A stretch of DNA of 64,000 nt from Salinigranum halophilum (GTDB lineage: Archaea; Halobacteriota; Halobacteria; Halobacteriales; Haloferacaceae): assembly GCF_007004735.1 (NCBI RefSeq), contig NZ_ML660182.1, positions 1-64,000 of the forward strand. Direction: 5' to 3'. Under the pieces are notes generated by a model. It searched no databases. It saw only the letters and a program-made list of their open reading frames with translations, and was not told the DNA's origin. Below, one piece after another: positions 8,873 to 17,841 of the stretch. Position 1 is the stretch's first letter. Each line of letters starts with the position of its first letter. A program made the position numbers and the translations under genes.

Positions 8873-9007
8873 TACCGACCCGCCCCCGTCGTGTCACGTT
8901 CCGCGTGTTCCTTCCAGGCCCGTGTCATGCTTCGCCCTACGCCCGCCCGTATTTAAAACCCTTCGTCGGATTCGTACCTTCCGTCGCGCGGTTCGGCGCG
9001 CCGTCGC

Positions 9008-9808
9008 TCACGAGAGTCGCGCGCGCAGCGCTCCGTTCATCGCGTCGACTGGTGCGTCCTCTCCGGTCCACCGCTCGAAGGCCTCAACCCCCTGGAACAA
9101 CAGCATCCACGCCCCGTCGATGGTGGTCGCGCCGGCCTCGGCCGCCTCGCGCAGGAGCCGCGTTTCGACGGGGCTGTACACCGCGTCCAGGACGGCGAGG
9201 GCCGGATGGAGCACCTCGCGCGGGACGGGCGACTCGTCGGACTCCATGCCGACGCTCGTCGCGTTGACGAGCACGTCCGCGTCCCGCACGCGGTCGAGCG
9301 TGTCGAGCCCACCCGCCGAGACCCCACCCACGGCGTCGGCGAGTTCTGCGGCCGTTTCGGCGGTCCGGTTGGCGATGTGGACGTCACACCCCGAGTCCGC
9401 GAGGGCGAACGCGACCGCTCGCCCCGCGCCGCCAGCGCCGACCACGACGGCGTCGCGTCCGTCGAGGGGAACGTCGTGGTGGGCGAACGAGCGGGTCACC
9501 CCCGCCGCGTCCGTGTTGTACCCCCGCGGCCGCTCGCCGGTGAAGTCGACAGTGTTGACCGCGCCGATACGCGCCGCGAGGGGGTCGGGGTCGACGAGGT
9601 CGAGGACGCGCTGTTTGAACGGGATGGTGACGTTCAGCCCGGTGACACCGAGCGCGTCGGCACCGTCGATGGCCCGACCGATGTCGTCGACGGCCGGTTC
9701 GAACGTGACGTACCGTGCGTCGATGCCGAGCGCGTCGTACGCGGCCTCGTGCATCGGCGGCGACAGCGAGTGACCGACGGGGTTGCCGACGAGTCCGAAC
9801 ACCTGCAT
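9008..9808 (-). CDS. aroE: Shikimate dehydrogenase
   Basis: A 266-residue enzyme reducing 3-dehydroshikimate to shikimate with NADPH in the chorismate pathway. [20 protein letters not shown] is the substrate-binding signature at the N-terminus, NVTIPFKQ carries the catalytic lysine near residue 65, GAVNTV follows, and [15 protein letters not shown] is the dinucleotide fold near residue 125; NATSVGM and DAVYSPVET complete the family pattern. Two ATG codons six bases apart could be the start; I use the one giving MQVFGLV. Divergent from the exchanger gene; it would supply the pab operon upstream with chorismate. Confidence 0.95.
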   Translation of the reverse strand: MQVFGLVGNPVGHSLSPPMHEAAYDALGIDARYVTFEPAVDDIGRAIDGADALGVTGLNVTIPFKQRVLDLVDPDPLAARIGAVNTVDFTGERPRGYNTDAAGVTRSFAHHDVPLDGRDAVVVGAGGAGRAVAFALADSGCDVHIANRTAETAAELADAVGGVSAGGLDTLDRVRDADVLVNATSVGMESDESPVPREVLHPALAVLDAVYSPVETRLLREAAEAGATTIDGAWMLLFQGVEAFERWTGEDAPVDAMNGALRARLS

Positions 9809-9899
9809 ACTCATGCGTCGGCGGTGTCGGCCCCGGGATAAAAACGGTGTGTTCCCCGCTGTCAGGCGAGGTTTTCTACACCGACGTGATAGAGAGGGT

Positions 9900-10820
9900 A
9901 TGCTCTCTGACCAGGTGGGCCACGCCGTGCTCGTTCTCGCCGGCGTCGCCGGCCTCTATCTCGGCGCCGAGGCGCTCGTTCGCGGGGCCGTCCGACTCGC
10001 GCTCGGTATCGGCCTCCGTGCGGCCGTCGTCGGCGTCACCGTCGTCGCCTTCGCCACGACCACTCCCGAACTGTTCGTCGCGGTGCTCGCGGGTGCGGGC
10101 TACTCTCCCGCCCTCGGCCTCGGGGCCGTCGTCGGCTCGAACATCGCCAACGTCGGCCTCGTCCTCGGCGTCGCCGCGCTCGTCCGTCCCTTCGCGGTCG
10201 ACGCCGAGGTACTCCGCCGGCACGTCCCGTTCATGCTCGGTGCGACCGCCCTCCTGGTGGTGCTCGCGGCCGACGGTCGCATCACTGCCGTCGACGGCGC
10301 GGTTCTCGTCGCGGCGCTCGCGGCGTTCACCCTCTCGCTCCTGCTCCGGTCGCACGGCCGCGGGCTCTCCGCCCGCTCGGCAGCCCCGCGGGACGTCCTC
10401 CTCGTGGTGGTCGGCCTCGTCTTCCTCTTGCTGGGCGCACGCGCGCTCATCGAGGGCGGGACGGGCCTCCTCGCCGGCTTCGGCATCGCCCCGCGAATCG
10501 TCGGCCTGACCGTCCTCGCGCTCGGCACCTCCCTGCCCGAACTGGCCACGTCGGTGGTGAGCGCCCGCCGCGACGAGGGGACCGTCAGTGTCGCGAACGT
10601 CGTCGGGTCGAACATCTACAACGTGCTCGCGGTGCTCGGCGTGCTCGCGCTGTTCGTCCCGGTCGAGGTCCCCGCGTCGGTCGTGACCGTCGACCTCCCC
10701 GTCCTCGTCGCGTTCACCCTCGGCGGGGTCGCACTCATGGTTCACCGCCGCGACGTCTCCCGGCTCGACGGGACGCTGCTGCTCGGTGGCTACGTCGCCT
10801 TCGTCGCCTTCTTGTTCTGA
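9900..10820 (+). CDS. Calcium/sodium antiporter, YrbG-type (CaCA family)
   Basis: A 306-residue protein with about ten membrane helices. Both alpha-repeats of the cation/Ca exchanger family are visible: [13 protein letters not shown] with [13 protein letters not shown] near residues 45-90, and [15 protein letters not shown] with [13 protein letters not shown] near residues 205-245; the acidic residues in TPEL/LPEL and the Asn in GSN are the ion ligands. It probably exchanges Na+ for Ca2+ at the cytoplasmic membrane. The ATG at 9900 is chosen because the first helix starts just after it. A second exchanger of the same superfamily follows 78 bases downstream. Confidence 0.93.
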   Translation: MLSDQVGHAVLVLAGVAGLYLGAEALVRGAVRLALGIGLRAAVVGVTVVAFATTTPELFVAVLAGAGYSPALGLGAVVGSNIANVGLVLGVAALVRPFAVDAEVLRRHVPFMLGATALLVVLAADGRITAVDGAVLVAALAAFTLSLLLRSHGRGLSARSAAPRDVLLVVVGLVFLLLGARALIEGGTGLLAGFGIAPRIVGLTVLALGTSLPELATSVVSARRDEGTVSVANVVGSNIYNVLAVLGVLALFVPVEVPASVVTVDLPVLVAFTLGGVALMVHRRDVSRLDGTLLLGGYVAFVAFLF

Positions 10821-10898
10821 GCGCCGCGGACGGCCGTCACCGTGCCGTCCTGGGCCGATGCGAAAGGTGTAACCTTCCCGCTCGTCCTTGTCCGCACG

Positions 10899-12248
10899 AT
10901 GACGTCGCGACTCCGCCACCCTCTCACGGCTGTCGGGTTCGCCGCCCTGCTCACGCTCCCGTGGCTCGGGTTGCACACCCTTCTTGGCTCTCCGCTCACG
11001 ACCGTGCAGACCGTCTCGCTCAGCGGCCTGAGCGTGCTCGGTGCCTCGTTCCTCCTCGCGTGGGGCGCTGAGACCGCCGAGGAGGACGTCCCCCGAGCGT
11101 TCGCCCTCGCCATCCTCGCGGTCCTCGCTGTCGCCCCGGAGTACGCCGTCGACGCCCTCTACGCGTGGGAAGCAGGCGTCGACCCCGGCTCGCCTGCCTC
11201 CCAGGAGGCCGCCAGCCTCGCTGTCGCGAACATGACCGGCGCCAACCGTATCCTCATCGGTATCGGCTGGTCCGCCATCGCCGTGTTCACCATCCTCCGC
11301 GTCAAGAAGACGCGCGACCAGGCCGTCGAGACGCGAAACGGCCTCCTCGCCGACCGTGTCCGCCTCGACAGGTCGGTCTCGCTCGAGATATTCTTCCTCT
11401 TCGCCGCGACGCTCTTCGCCTTCCTCGTCCCGCTGGGCCCCGGTATCGGTGTCGTCGACATGTTCGTCCTCGTGGGGCTGTACGTGGTCTACATCTTCGT
11501 GGCGCTCAACTCCCCGCACGAGGAGACCGAACAGGTCGGCGTCCCCGCGTACCTCCAGGACCAGACGAAATCCCGACGGGTCGCGACCGCCGTGGGGCTG
11601 TTCGTCTTCTCGGGTGCGACCATCCTCCTCGCCGTCGAGCCGTTCGCACACGGCCTCGAAGCGCTCGGGACGCAGGTCGGCATCCCCCCCTTCTTGATGA
11701 TCCAGTGGGTCGCACCGCTCGCCTCCGAATCGCCCGAACTCATCGTCGTCGCCGTCCTCGTCAACAAGGCGCGCTCCACCGCGGGGTTCAACGCGCTCAT
11801 CTCCTCGAAGCTCAACCAGTGGACACTCCTCATCGGGACGCTCGTGGTCGTCTACAGCGTCTCGCTCGGCTTCTACGGCGCGCTCCCGCTCGACACCCAC
11901 CAGGCGGCCGAGATCTGGCTCACGGCGGCGCAGTCGCTGTTCGCACTCGCCATCCTCATCACGTTCACCATCTCCCTCCGCGAGGCGGTCGCACTGCTCG
12001 GGCTGTTCCTGGCCCAGTTGGTCTACTCCGTCGCCGGCGTCGCGCCGACGCTCACGCTCCCCGTCGTGGGGCGGGTCGTCGCAGACAACCTGTTCGCCCT
12101 CCACGCGTTCACCGTCGTCTACGTCGTCCTCGCCGCGGTCCTCGTCGTCACCCGCTGGCAGCACGTCGTGTTCCTCGTCCGCAGCGCCCGTCGCCGCGTC
12201 GAACCCGACCAGCCTGGCGGCGTCGCCCCGGGCTACCCCGAGGACTGA
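10899..12248 (+). CDS. Second CaCA-family sodium/calcium (cation) exchanger
   Basis: A 449-residue membrane protein with about eleven hydrophobic segments. The two exchanger repeats are more divergent than in the upstream gene: VAPEYAVDALYAWEAG and VANMTGANRILIG in the first half, APLASESPELIVVAVLV and NALISSKLNQWTLLIG in the second. Acidic residues in APE and SPE and the Asn residues of the helix caps are kept. The start MTSRLRHPLTAVGF is 57 bases inside the longest possible frame and places the first helix near the N-terminus. It resembles archaeal sodium:calcium/proton exchangers; the ion pair is unknown. Confidence 0.87.
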   Translation: MTSRLRHPLTAVGFAALLTLPWLGLHTLLGSPLTTVQTVSLSGLSVLGASFLLAWGAETAEEDVPRAFALAILAVLAVAPEYAVDALYAWEAGVDPGSPASQEAASLAVANMTGANRILIGIGWSAIAVFTILRVKKTRDQAVETRNGLLADRVRLDRSVSLEIFFLFAATLFAFLVPLGPGIGVVDMFVLVGLYVVYIFVALNSPHEETEQVGVPAYLQDQTKSRRVATAVGLFVFSGATILLAVEPFAHGLEALGTQVGIPPFLMIQWVAPLASESPELIVVAVLVNKARSTAGFNALISSKLNQWTLLIGTLVVVYSVSLGFYGALPLDTHQAAEIWLTAAQSLFALAILITFTISLREAVALLGLFLAQLVYSVAGVAPTLTLPVVGRVVADNLFALHAFTVVYVVLAAVLVVTRWQHVVFLVRSARRRVEPDQPGGVAPGYPED

Positions 12249-12317
12249 CGACCAGCGCCGGGCGGTAGTCGGCCGGAACCCGACGCGCTTTTGCCGGTCT
12301 CGTTCCTCGCCCCGACC

Positions 12318-13715
12318 GTGATTGGGCTCGTCGTCAGCCGCGCCGACCGCGCCTCCGAACACGTCGGTGAGCACCTCCTCGACCTCGTCCCCTGGGACGA
12401 ACGCGAGGACGACTCGCGCGACGCGGAAGCGGGCGGCGGGACGTACTACACCCGCCCCGGGTTCGAGTTGCGCACCTTCGATGCACTCCACCTCCACCTC
12501 GACGGGGTCGCCAGCGCCTTTGCCGACCCCTCGCTCGTCTGTTTCCTCTCGCGACACTCCGGGGAGACCGGCCCCCTGCTCTCGGCGCACTTCACGGGGA
12601 ACTTCGGCCCCGCGGAGTACGGTGGGGGCGACGGCGAGTTGGCGCGGGCGTGTCCGGCCGCGCAGCAGGCCGTCGTCGCGGCGCTCGCGGACCACGCGCC
12701 CGACGGGTACGGGGTCGGCATCGAGTGCACCCACCACGGTCCCTCCGACGTCGGCGCGCCGTCGATGTTCGTCGAACTCGGGTCGAGCGACGCGGAGTGG
12801 GACGACCCCGCCGGGGCCCGCGCCGTCGCGCGGGCGGTGCTCGACCTCGACGGGGCCGCGGCCGACCACGTCGACGGGGCGCGGACCCGACACGTCGTCG
12901 GCTTCGGCGGTGGCCACTACGCCCCGCGGTTCGCACGCGTCGTCCGCGAGACCGACTGGGCCGTCGGCCACGTCGGCGCGGACTGGCCGCTCGAGGCGAT
13001 GGGGCCCGTCGGCGACAACCACGACGTGCTCCGGGCGGCCTTCGAGGAGAGCGCCGCGGACCTCGCGCTCGTCGACGGGGACCGCCCGCGACTCGTCGAC
13101 GCCGTCGAATCCCTCGGCTACCGGGTCGTGAGCGAGACGTACCTCCGCGCTACGGACGGGGTCCCGCGGTCGCTCGCCGACCGCGTCGAGGACGGACTGG
13201 GGCCCGTCGACGAGGGGGTACGCTTTGGGGCGCACGCCCGGGTCGGTGCCGGGAATCGGACGTCGGACGCGTCCGAGCGGCCAGCCGTCGCCTTCGACGT
13301 CGCCGACCTCTCGCGGGAATTCGTCGACGCGGCCCTCGGTGTCGACGCCGCCGCGGCGCGGGCGGCCGTCGCAGACCACACTGTCGCCTTCCACACCGAG
13401 GAGAACGGGCGGCGACCGACCGGACGCGTGGCGCTTCCGACCGCCGCCGACGCCGACGGGGTCTCGGCGTCGTTCGACCGCCTCGTCGACGCCATCTGTA
13501 ACCTCCTCCGGACGCGCTACGACGAGGTGTCCCGGGAGGACGAGGCCGTCGTCGCTCGCGAGCGCGCGTTCGACGCGGCGGCCGCTGCCGACCTCGGCGT
13601 TCCCGAGGGCCCGGCGTTCGGCCGACTCGCCGGCGGGGAACCCGTCGAGGTCGACGGCCGGGAGGTCACACCCGAAGACGTCCATCGCGACAGAACGGTT
13701 CGGTTCTCGGTATAA
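12318..13715 (+). CDS. dtdA: D-aminoacyl-tRNA deacylase (DTD2/DtdA)
   Basis: A 465-residue protein hydrolysing D-aminoacyl-tRNA, the archaeal/plant DTD2 type. Signatures are [19 protein letters not shown] at the N-terminus, [20 protein letters not shown] near residue 80, [19 protein letters not shown] near residue 140, and [11 protein letters not shown] near residue 200. The GTG start gives [10 protein letters not shown], the usual opening, with a T-rich CGCTTTTGCC about 25 bases before it. Haloarchaeal members carry a long extra C-terminal region, seen here from about residue 290 onward, rich in Ala and Asp. Apparently monocistronic. Confidence 0.92.
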   Translation: MIGLVVSRADRASEHVGEHLLDLVPWDEREDDSRDAEAGGGTYYTRPGFELRTFDALHLHLDGVASAFADPSLVCFLSRHSGETGPLLSAHFTGNFGPAEYGGGDGELARACPAAQQAVVAALADHAPDGYGVGIECTHHGPSDVGAPSMFVELGSSDAEWDDPAGARAVARAVLDLDGAAADHVDGARTRHVVGFGGGHYAPRFARVVRETDWAVGHVGADWPLEAMGPVGDNHDVLRAAFEESAADLALVDGDRPRLVDAVESLGYRVVSETYLRATDGVPRSLADRVEDGLGPVDEGVRFGAHARVGAGNRTSDASERPAVAFDVADLSREFVDAALGVDAAAARAAVADHTVAFHTEENGRRPTGRVALPTAADADGVSASFDRLVDAICNLLRTRYDEVSREDEAVVARERAFDAAAAADLGVPEGPAFGRLAGGEPVEVDGREVTPEDVHRDRTVRFSV

Positions 13716-13804
13716 TCGGCGAAATCGCCCCAGATGCCGTCAGACGGGCGTATGACGCAGGGGGAAAGGTAATGAGGCTCCGTCGGGAAGGGGTCCTCAT
13801 ACGT

Positions 13805-14938
13805 ATGGACTCCATCGTCGACAGCGCGATCGAGGAGGCCGAGAAGATGGAGGATGGGACGACAAACGGTGTCGACGATCCATCGTCTTCGACTGGGCCA
13901 ACGGGAACGATGACTGACGAACAACTCCAGGACGTCCTCAAGGACCTCCAGACCAACATCACCGTCGTCGGCTGCGGCGGGGCCGGTGGGAACACGGTCA
14001 ATCGGATGGCGGAGGAGGGAATCAAGGGGGCGAAACTCGTCGCGGCCAACACGGACGTACAGCACCTCGTGAACGTGCAGGCCGACACGAAGATCCTCAT
14101 CGGCGAGCAGAAGACGCAGGGGCGCGGTGCCGGGTCGCTCCCGCAGGTCGGCGAGGAGGCGGCCCTTGAGTCCCAGGAGGACATCCACGACTCCATCCAG
14201 GGCTCGGACATGGTGTTCGTCACGGCGGGTCTCGGTGGCGGGACGGGCACGGGCTCGGCCCCCGTGGTCGCGAAGGCCGCACGCGAGGCCGGCGCGCTCA
14301 CCATCGCCATCGTCACGACCCCCTTCACCGCCGAGGGCGAGGTTCGGCGGACGAACGCCGAAGCGGGGCTGGAGCGGCTCCGCGACGTGGCCGACACCGT
14401 CATCGTCGTCCCGAACGACCGGCTGCTGGACGCGGTGGGGAAACTCCCCGTCAAGCAGGCGTTCAAAGTCAGTGACGAGGTGCTGATGCGTTCGGTCAAG
14501 GGCATCACGGAGCTCATCACGAAGCCCGGCCTCGTCAACCTCGACTTCGCCGACGTCAAGACGGTCATGGAGCGCGGCGGCGTCGCCATGATCGGCCTCG
14601 GCGAGTCCGACTCCGAGCAGAAGGCACAGGACTCGGTCAAGAGCGCGCTCCGCTCTCCCCTCCTGGACGTGGACATCTCCGGCGCGAACTCCGCGCTGGT
14701 GAACGTCACGGGCGGGTCGGACATGAGCATCGAGGAGGCCGAGGGCGTCGTCGAGGAGATCTACGAGCGCATCGACCCCGAGGCGCGCATCATCTGGGGG
14801 ACCTCTATCGACGAGGAGCTCGACGGCTCGATGCGGACGATGATCGTCGTCACCGGCGTCGACTCGCCGCAGATCTACGGCCGGACCGACGTCCAGCCGC
14901 AGGCCGGCACCGCCGACGACATCGACTTCGTCGAGTAA
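13805..14938 (+). CDS. ftsZ1: Cell division protein FtsZ
   Basis: A 377-residue tubulin-superfamily GTPase that forms the division ring. After an acidic N-terminal extension (residues 1-40) come [27 protein letters not shown], the tubulin signature [16 protein letters not shown] near residue 140, and [11 protein letters not shown] (T7 loop) near residue 240. The closing residues TADDIDFVE are haloarchaeal. [13 protein letters not shown] is the usual FtsZ1 start, so I reject the ATG 33 bases upstream. The FtsZ1-SecE-Spt5 order is conserved in haloarchaea. The window also holds a CetZ, so both families coexist. Confidence 0.95.
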   Translation: MDSIVDSAIEEAEKMEDGTTNGVDDPSSSTGPTGTMTDEQLQDVLKDLQTNITVVGCGGAGGNTVNRMAEEGIKGAKLVAANTDVQHLVNVQADTKILIGEQKTQGRGAGSLPQVGEEAALESQEDIHDSIQGSDMVFVTAGLGGGTGTGSAPVVAKAAREAGALTIAIVTTPFTAEGEVRRTNAEAGLERLRDVADTVIVVPNDRLLDAVGKLPVKQAFKVSDEVLMRSVKGITELITKPGLVNLDFADVKTVMERGGVAMIGLGESDSEQKAQDSVKSALRSPLLDVDISGANSALVNVTGGSDMSIEEAEGVVEEIYERIDPEARIIWGTSIDEELDGSMRTMIVVTGVDSPQIYGRTDVQPQAGTADDIDFVE

Positions 14939-15072
14939 CCGGGGCGCTCGCACGCGCTTTTTGCGGGGGATTCACCGGCCAGCGACGGGCAGCGTCCGGA
15001 CACGCTCGCGTCGGCGGACGCGAAGTCATCAATAGATAGAAAAAGCCCGACACCCTAGCGCCGGCAACAACC

Positions 15073-15246
15073 ATGGACGTCAAATACGATCTCACCAGCT
15101 ACGTTCGCGTGCTGAAGCTCGCGTCGACGCCGTCGTGGGAGGAGTTCTCCCAGATCTCGAAGATTGCGGGTGCAGGCATCTTCCTCGTCGGCTTCCTCGG
15201 CTTCGTCATCTTCGCGGTCATGAGCTTCCTCCCCGGGGGCGTGTAG
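15073..15246 (+). CDS. secE: Protein translocase subunit SecE (Sec61 gamma)
   Basis: A 57-residue protein: a cytoplasmic amphipathic helix ([20 protein letters not shown]) followed by one membrane helix ([18 protein letters not shown]). This is the size and layout of the archaeal SecE/Sec61-gamma subunit that clamps SecY in the protein-conducting channel. It ends 2 bases before the spt5 start, matching the conserved secE-spt5 pair. The ATG lies after an AT-rich CATCAATAGATAGAAAAAG likely to be the promoter. Confidence 0.93.
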   Translation: MDVKYDLTSYVRVLKLASTPSWEEFSQISKIAGAGIFLVGFLGFVIFAVMSFLPGGV

Positions 15247-15248
15247 CG

Positions 15249-15701
15249 ATGCCCATCTTCGCCGTCAAGACCACCGCGAGCCAGGAGCGAACCGTCGCCG
15301 ACATGATTGCGAACCGTGAGGAGCCGGAGATTCACGCCGTCCTCGCCCCCGACTCGCTGACCTCGTACGTGATGGTCGAGGCCGACAACAACGCGGTCAT
15401 CGAGCGCGTGCTGGAGGAGATTCCGCACGCCCGCGGGCTCGTCGGCTCCGGTGGGGCTGCCGGCCAGTCGTCGATGGCCGAGGTGGAGCACTTCCTCTCG
15501 CCGACGCCCGACGTCGAGGGTATCGCCGAGGGCGACATCGTCGAACTCGTCTCCGGGCCGTTCAAAGGCGAGAAGGCCCGCGTTCAGCGAATCGACGAGG
15601 GCAAAGACCAGGTCACCGTCGAACTGTACGAGGCGACCGTGCCGATTCCCGTCACCGTCCGCGGCGACCAGATTCGCGTGCTCGACAGCGAGGAGCGGTA
15701 G
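15249..15701 (+). CDS. spt5: Transcription elongation factor Spt5 (NusG homologue)
   Basis: A 150-residue protein with an NGN domain ([20 protein letters not shown] to roughly residue 85) and a C-terminal KOW domain ([20 protein letters not shown] near residues 95-145). It binds the RNA polymerase clamp with Spt4 and raises processivity. Its start lies two bases after secE, so the two genes are surely co-transcribed. Two strong inverted repeats follow the stop. Confidence 0.95.
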   Translation: MPIFAVKTTASQERTVADMIANREEPEIHAVLAPDSLTSYVMVEADNNAVIERVLEEIPHARGLVGSGGAAGQSSMAEVEHFLSPTPDVEGIAEGDIVELVSGPFKGEKARVQRIDEGKDQVTVELYEATVPIPVTVRGDQIRVLDSEER

Positions 15702-15718
15702 CTCCTCGGGCCGTACGA

Positions 15719-15767
15719 ACGGCGCGTCGCGCCGTGAGTAGATTCCCAAGAACGCGTCAGCGTTCTT
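15719..15767. terminator. Two adjacent palindromes downstream of spt5
   Basis: ACGGCGCG-T-CGCGCCGT (15719-15735) is a perfect 8-base-arm palindrome around one base; 12 bases on, AAGAACGC-GTCA-GCGTTCTT (15748-15767) is a perfect 8-base stem with a 4-base loop. They lie 18 bases after the spt5 stop. They could be transcript-end hairpins or protein sites; neither is followed by a clear T-tract. Confidence 0.4.
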
Positions 15768-15886
15768 CGACGTCCGTTTCACGTCGTTCACGAGGCCCAG
15801 CGACCGCTCTCGACGACCGGCCCCGTGTGCCGTCTCCCGGCCCCACAGCACGGCCACCGGGTGTCCGTTCTCGGGCCGGTCGCCCG

Positions 15887-16189
15887 TCAGAGCCGTCCAT
15901 TGGCTTCGAGCCTGTCGGCCACCGTCGAGACGTCGACCGTCGCCTCGACCGCCGCCCGGATCGTCTCGCGCTCGCGGATGTCGTCCGGACCCGCGTCGTA
16001 CGCCCGGACGTACTCCGCACGACTGTGTTCTTCGAGCGCGTGACGGATGGCGAAGTAGCCCTCGGGGACCTCCGCCGAACAGATCTCACAGACGTGCGGG
16101 TCGTGCTCTGTGGCCTGGTGGACGAGCACGTCTTCGGCGTCGGCGAAGTGCGTACCGCACCCGCGGATGGCACACTGCCAGGGGGACAT
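15887..16189 (-). CDS. Small two-finger C2H2-type zinc protein
   Basis: A 100-residue protein with two consecutive finger-like patterns: C6-x4-C11-x12-H24-x4-H29 (CAIRGCGTHF ... HQATEH) and C34-x2-C37-x12-H50-x4-H55 (CEICSAEV ... HALEEH). The C-terminal 45 residues form acidic helices. The start MSPWQCAIRGC is preferred over an upstream frame extension of nine residues. Proteins of this kind are conserved in haloarchaea with unknown function; DNA, RNA or protein binding are all possible. Confidence 0.85.
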   Translation of the reverse strand: MSPWQCAIRGCGTHFADAEDVLVHQATEHDPHVCEICSAEVPEGYFAIRHALEEHSRAEYVRAYDAGPDDIRERETIRAAVEATVDVSTVADRLEANGRL

Positions 16190-16366
16190 GCACCCACGGT
16201 CGCGGGCGGGCGACAAAACGGTTTCGTGGCGTGCGGCGCACGGCCGGGCTCGCGACGGGACGTGGGCGAACTCGTTCCTCCCTCGAGACCCGGCTACGTG
16301 CTCCCGCCGTGACGCGATTCACCACGAATAGCAACCACTAACTTTCGACTCCCCATCGCATTGGGT

Positions 16367-17146
16367 GTGACGCGCGAGGCCCCGCCCGCCGAGGAGGAGA
16401 CCCGGGTCGACATGCACGTGAAGATACTCGACGACCGCGTCGCCGCGCGGGCGAAAGCCCGCGGTATCGACGTCCTCGTCTACGCGCCACACTTCACCCG
16501 CCTCCCCGACATCCGTGCCCGCGCCAGCGAGTACACCGACGACGAACTGCTCGTCGTCCCCGCCCGCGAGGTGTTCACCGGGTCGTGGCGCGAGCGCAGA
16601 CACGTCCTCGCCGTGGGACTCACCGACCCGATTCCCGACTTCATCACCCTCGACGCCGCCCTGGCCGAGTGTGACAGACAGGACGCGGCCGTCCTCGTCC
16701 CCCACCCCGACCTCCTGAACGTGAGCCTCGGCCTCGAGGACGTCCGGCGCTATCGCGACCGGGTCGACGGCGTCGAGCGGTACAACGCGAAGTGTCTCCC
16801 GTGGCAGAACGCGGCGATGGGGCGCGTCGCTCGGGAGGCGGGCGTGCCCGTGTTCGGGTCGTCGTACGCGCACCTCCGGCGCACGGTCGGCGAGGTGTGG
16901 ACGACGTTTCGGACGCGTCTCGACGACGAGACGGACCTCGTGAGCGCCCTCCGGGACGAGGTTCCCCGGACGGTGATGCGCCGGTCGGGGGTCGGACACA
17001 GAGTCCGCGGGGCCGTCGAGTTCTCCCACCTCGGCTACGAGAACAGCTGGCAGAAGATCGATAGACTCCTCCTCTCGGGGATGGAGCCGACCCACCCCGA
17101 CCACATCGCCTATCGCGGGCGATTCGACGACGTCTCGGTGTACTGA
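16367..17146 (+). CDS. PHP-superfamily metal-dependent phosphoesterase-like protein
   Basis: A 259-residue protein. After a short acidic lead, RVDMHVKILD matches the PHP opening D-x-H-x-(H/K), YAPHFTRLPDI follows, VVPAREVFTG corresponds to the Glu-containing motif, and AVLVPHPDLLN and VFGSSYAHLR supply later His ligands. Residue changes relative to classical PHP (K for H in the first motif, S-Y-A-H for D-x-H) suggest altered metal use. Family members hydrolyse phosphoesters. GTG at 16367 is the likely start; a TTG two codons upstream is possible. Confidence 0.75.
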   Translation: MTREAPPAEEETRVDMHVKILDDRVAARAKARGIDVLVYAPHFTRLPDIRARASEYTDDELLVVPAREVFTGSWRERRHVLAVGLTDPIPDFITLDAALAECDRQDAAVLVPHPDLLNVSLGLEDVRRYRDRVDGVERYNAKCLPWQNAAMGRVAREAGVPVFGSSYAHLRRTVGEVWTTFRTRLDDETDLVSALRDEVPRTVMRRSGVGHRVRGAVEFSHLGYENSWQKIDRLLLSGMEPTHPDHIAYRGRFDDVSVY

Positions 17147-17182
17147 ACCGTCGGTTCGGAGCGAGTAGTCGGTGCCGGGTAC

Positions 17183-17734
17183 TCAGACGACGAGCGCGAG
17201 CCACGCGAACGACGCCATCGACGCCGTCACGAGTTCCTGCACGCCCGCGACGCCCGCGTCGAGCGGAACGGCGAGGAAGTGCACGGCACCGAGGACGGCC
17301 AGTTCGAGGGCGGTGATGACCACCGTCACCGCGTCGGCGTGTCTGTGGCTCGTCGTCACGCCCGTCGGGAAGCCGTACTCGGTCTTCGAGAAGGGGTAAA
17401 ACAACGCGATGCCGCGACGGCTCCCGACGATGTCGAGGAGGTAGTGAGTCCCGACGCCGATCCAGACGAACTGGAGGTTCCCGAAGACGAAGGGGAACGC
17501 GAGAAACAGCCCCAGCACGGGGAGGTTGTGGAGGGTCTTGCGGTGCTTGCCGAAGGCCGTGTCGACGTCGGGAAAGAGCGCGCCGAGCGTCACGGGGACC
17601 GAGAGTTCGACGATGCGCGTGAGTCCCTCGACGGCGAGGGCAGTCGTCGGCTCCGTGGTCGGGTCGACGGTGAGGATGAGCCCCAGGCCGACCCCGAGGA
17701 GCACCGCGTTCAGGACGTGTCCCTTCTTGTTCAC
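17183..17734 (-). CDS. Membrane-bound metal-dependent hydrolase (YdjM/DUF457 type)
   Basis: A 183-residue integral membrane protein starting with VNKKGHVLNAVLLGVGLG from a GTG codon. It has four to five hydrophobic segments, LFPDVDTAFGKHRKTLHN near residues 55-75, and GTHYLLDIVGSRRGIALFYPF near residues 95-115, patterns of the YdjM family whose conserved His and Asp residues bind metal at the membrane. The biochemical substrate is unknown. A longer frame upstream has no membrane features and is rejected as start. Divergent from the aminotransferase gene. Confidence 0.8.
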   Translation of the reverse strand: MNKKGHVLNAVLLGVGLGLILTVDPTTEPTTALAVEGLTRIVELSVPVTLGALFPDVDTAFGKHRKTLHNLPVLGLFLAFPFVFGNLQFVWIGVGTHYLLDIVGSRRGIALFYPFSKTEYGFPTGVTTSHRHADAVTVVITALELAVLGAVHFLAVPLDAGVAGVQELVTASMASFAWLALVV

Positions 17735-17841
17735 GACTCCCGGTGCAGCCGCGGGGGACTCAAGCGTTTCGCCCTCACGTGGTCGATTGATACTCACGTC
17801 CAGGACGAAAACGCCAACACCCTCCTGTGCCATCGAGGGGT

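Noticed and set aside
9876-13685. Very long open frame on the minus strand (over 1,200 codons)
   Set aside because: It lies opposite the two exchanger genes and dtdA, which have clear family motifs. The predicted text is Arg/Glu/Asp/Gly low-complexity, as expected for an antisense shadow in GC-rich DNA.
16361-16366. TTG start for the PHP-like protein
   Set aside because: GTG two codons later is a stronger haloarchaeal start and loses nothing conserved.
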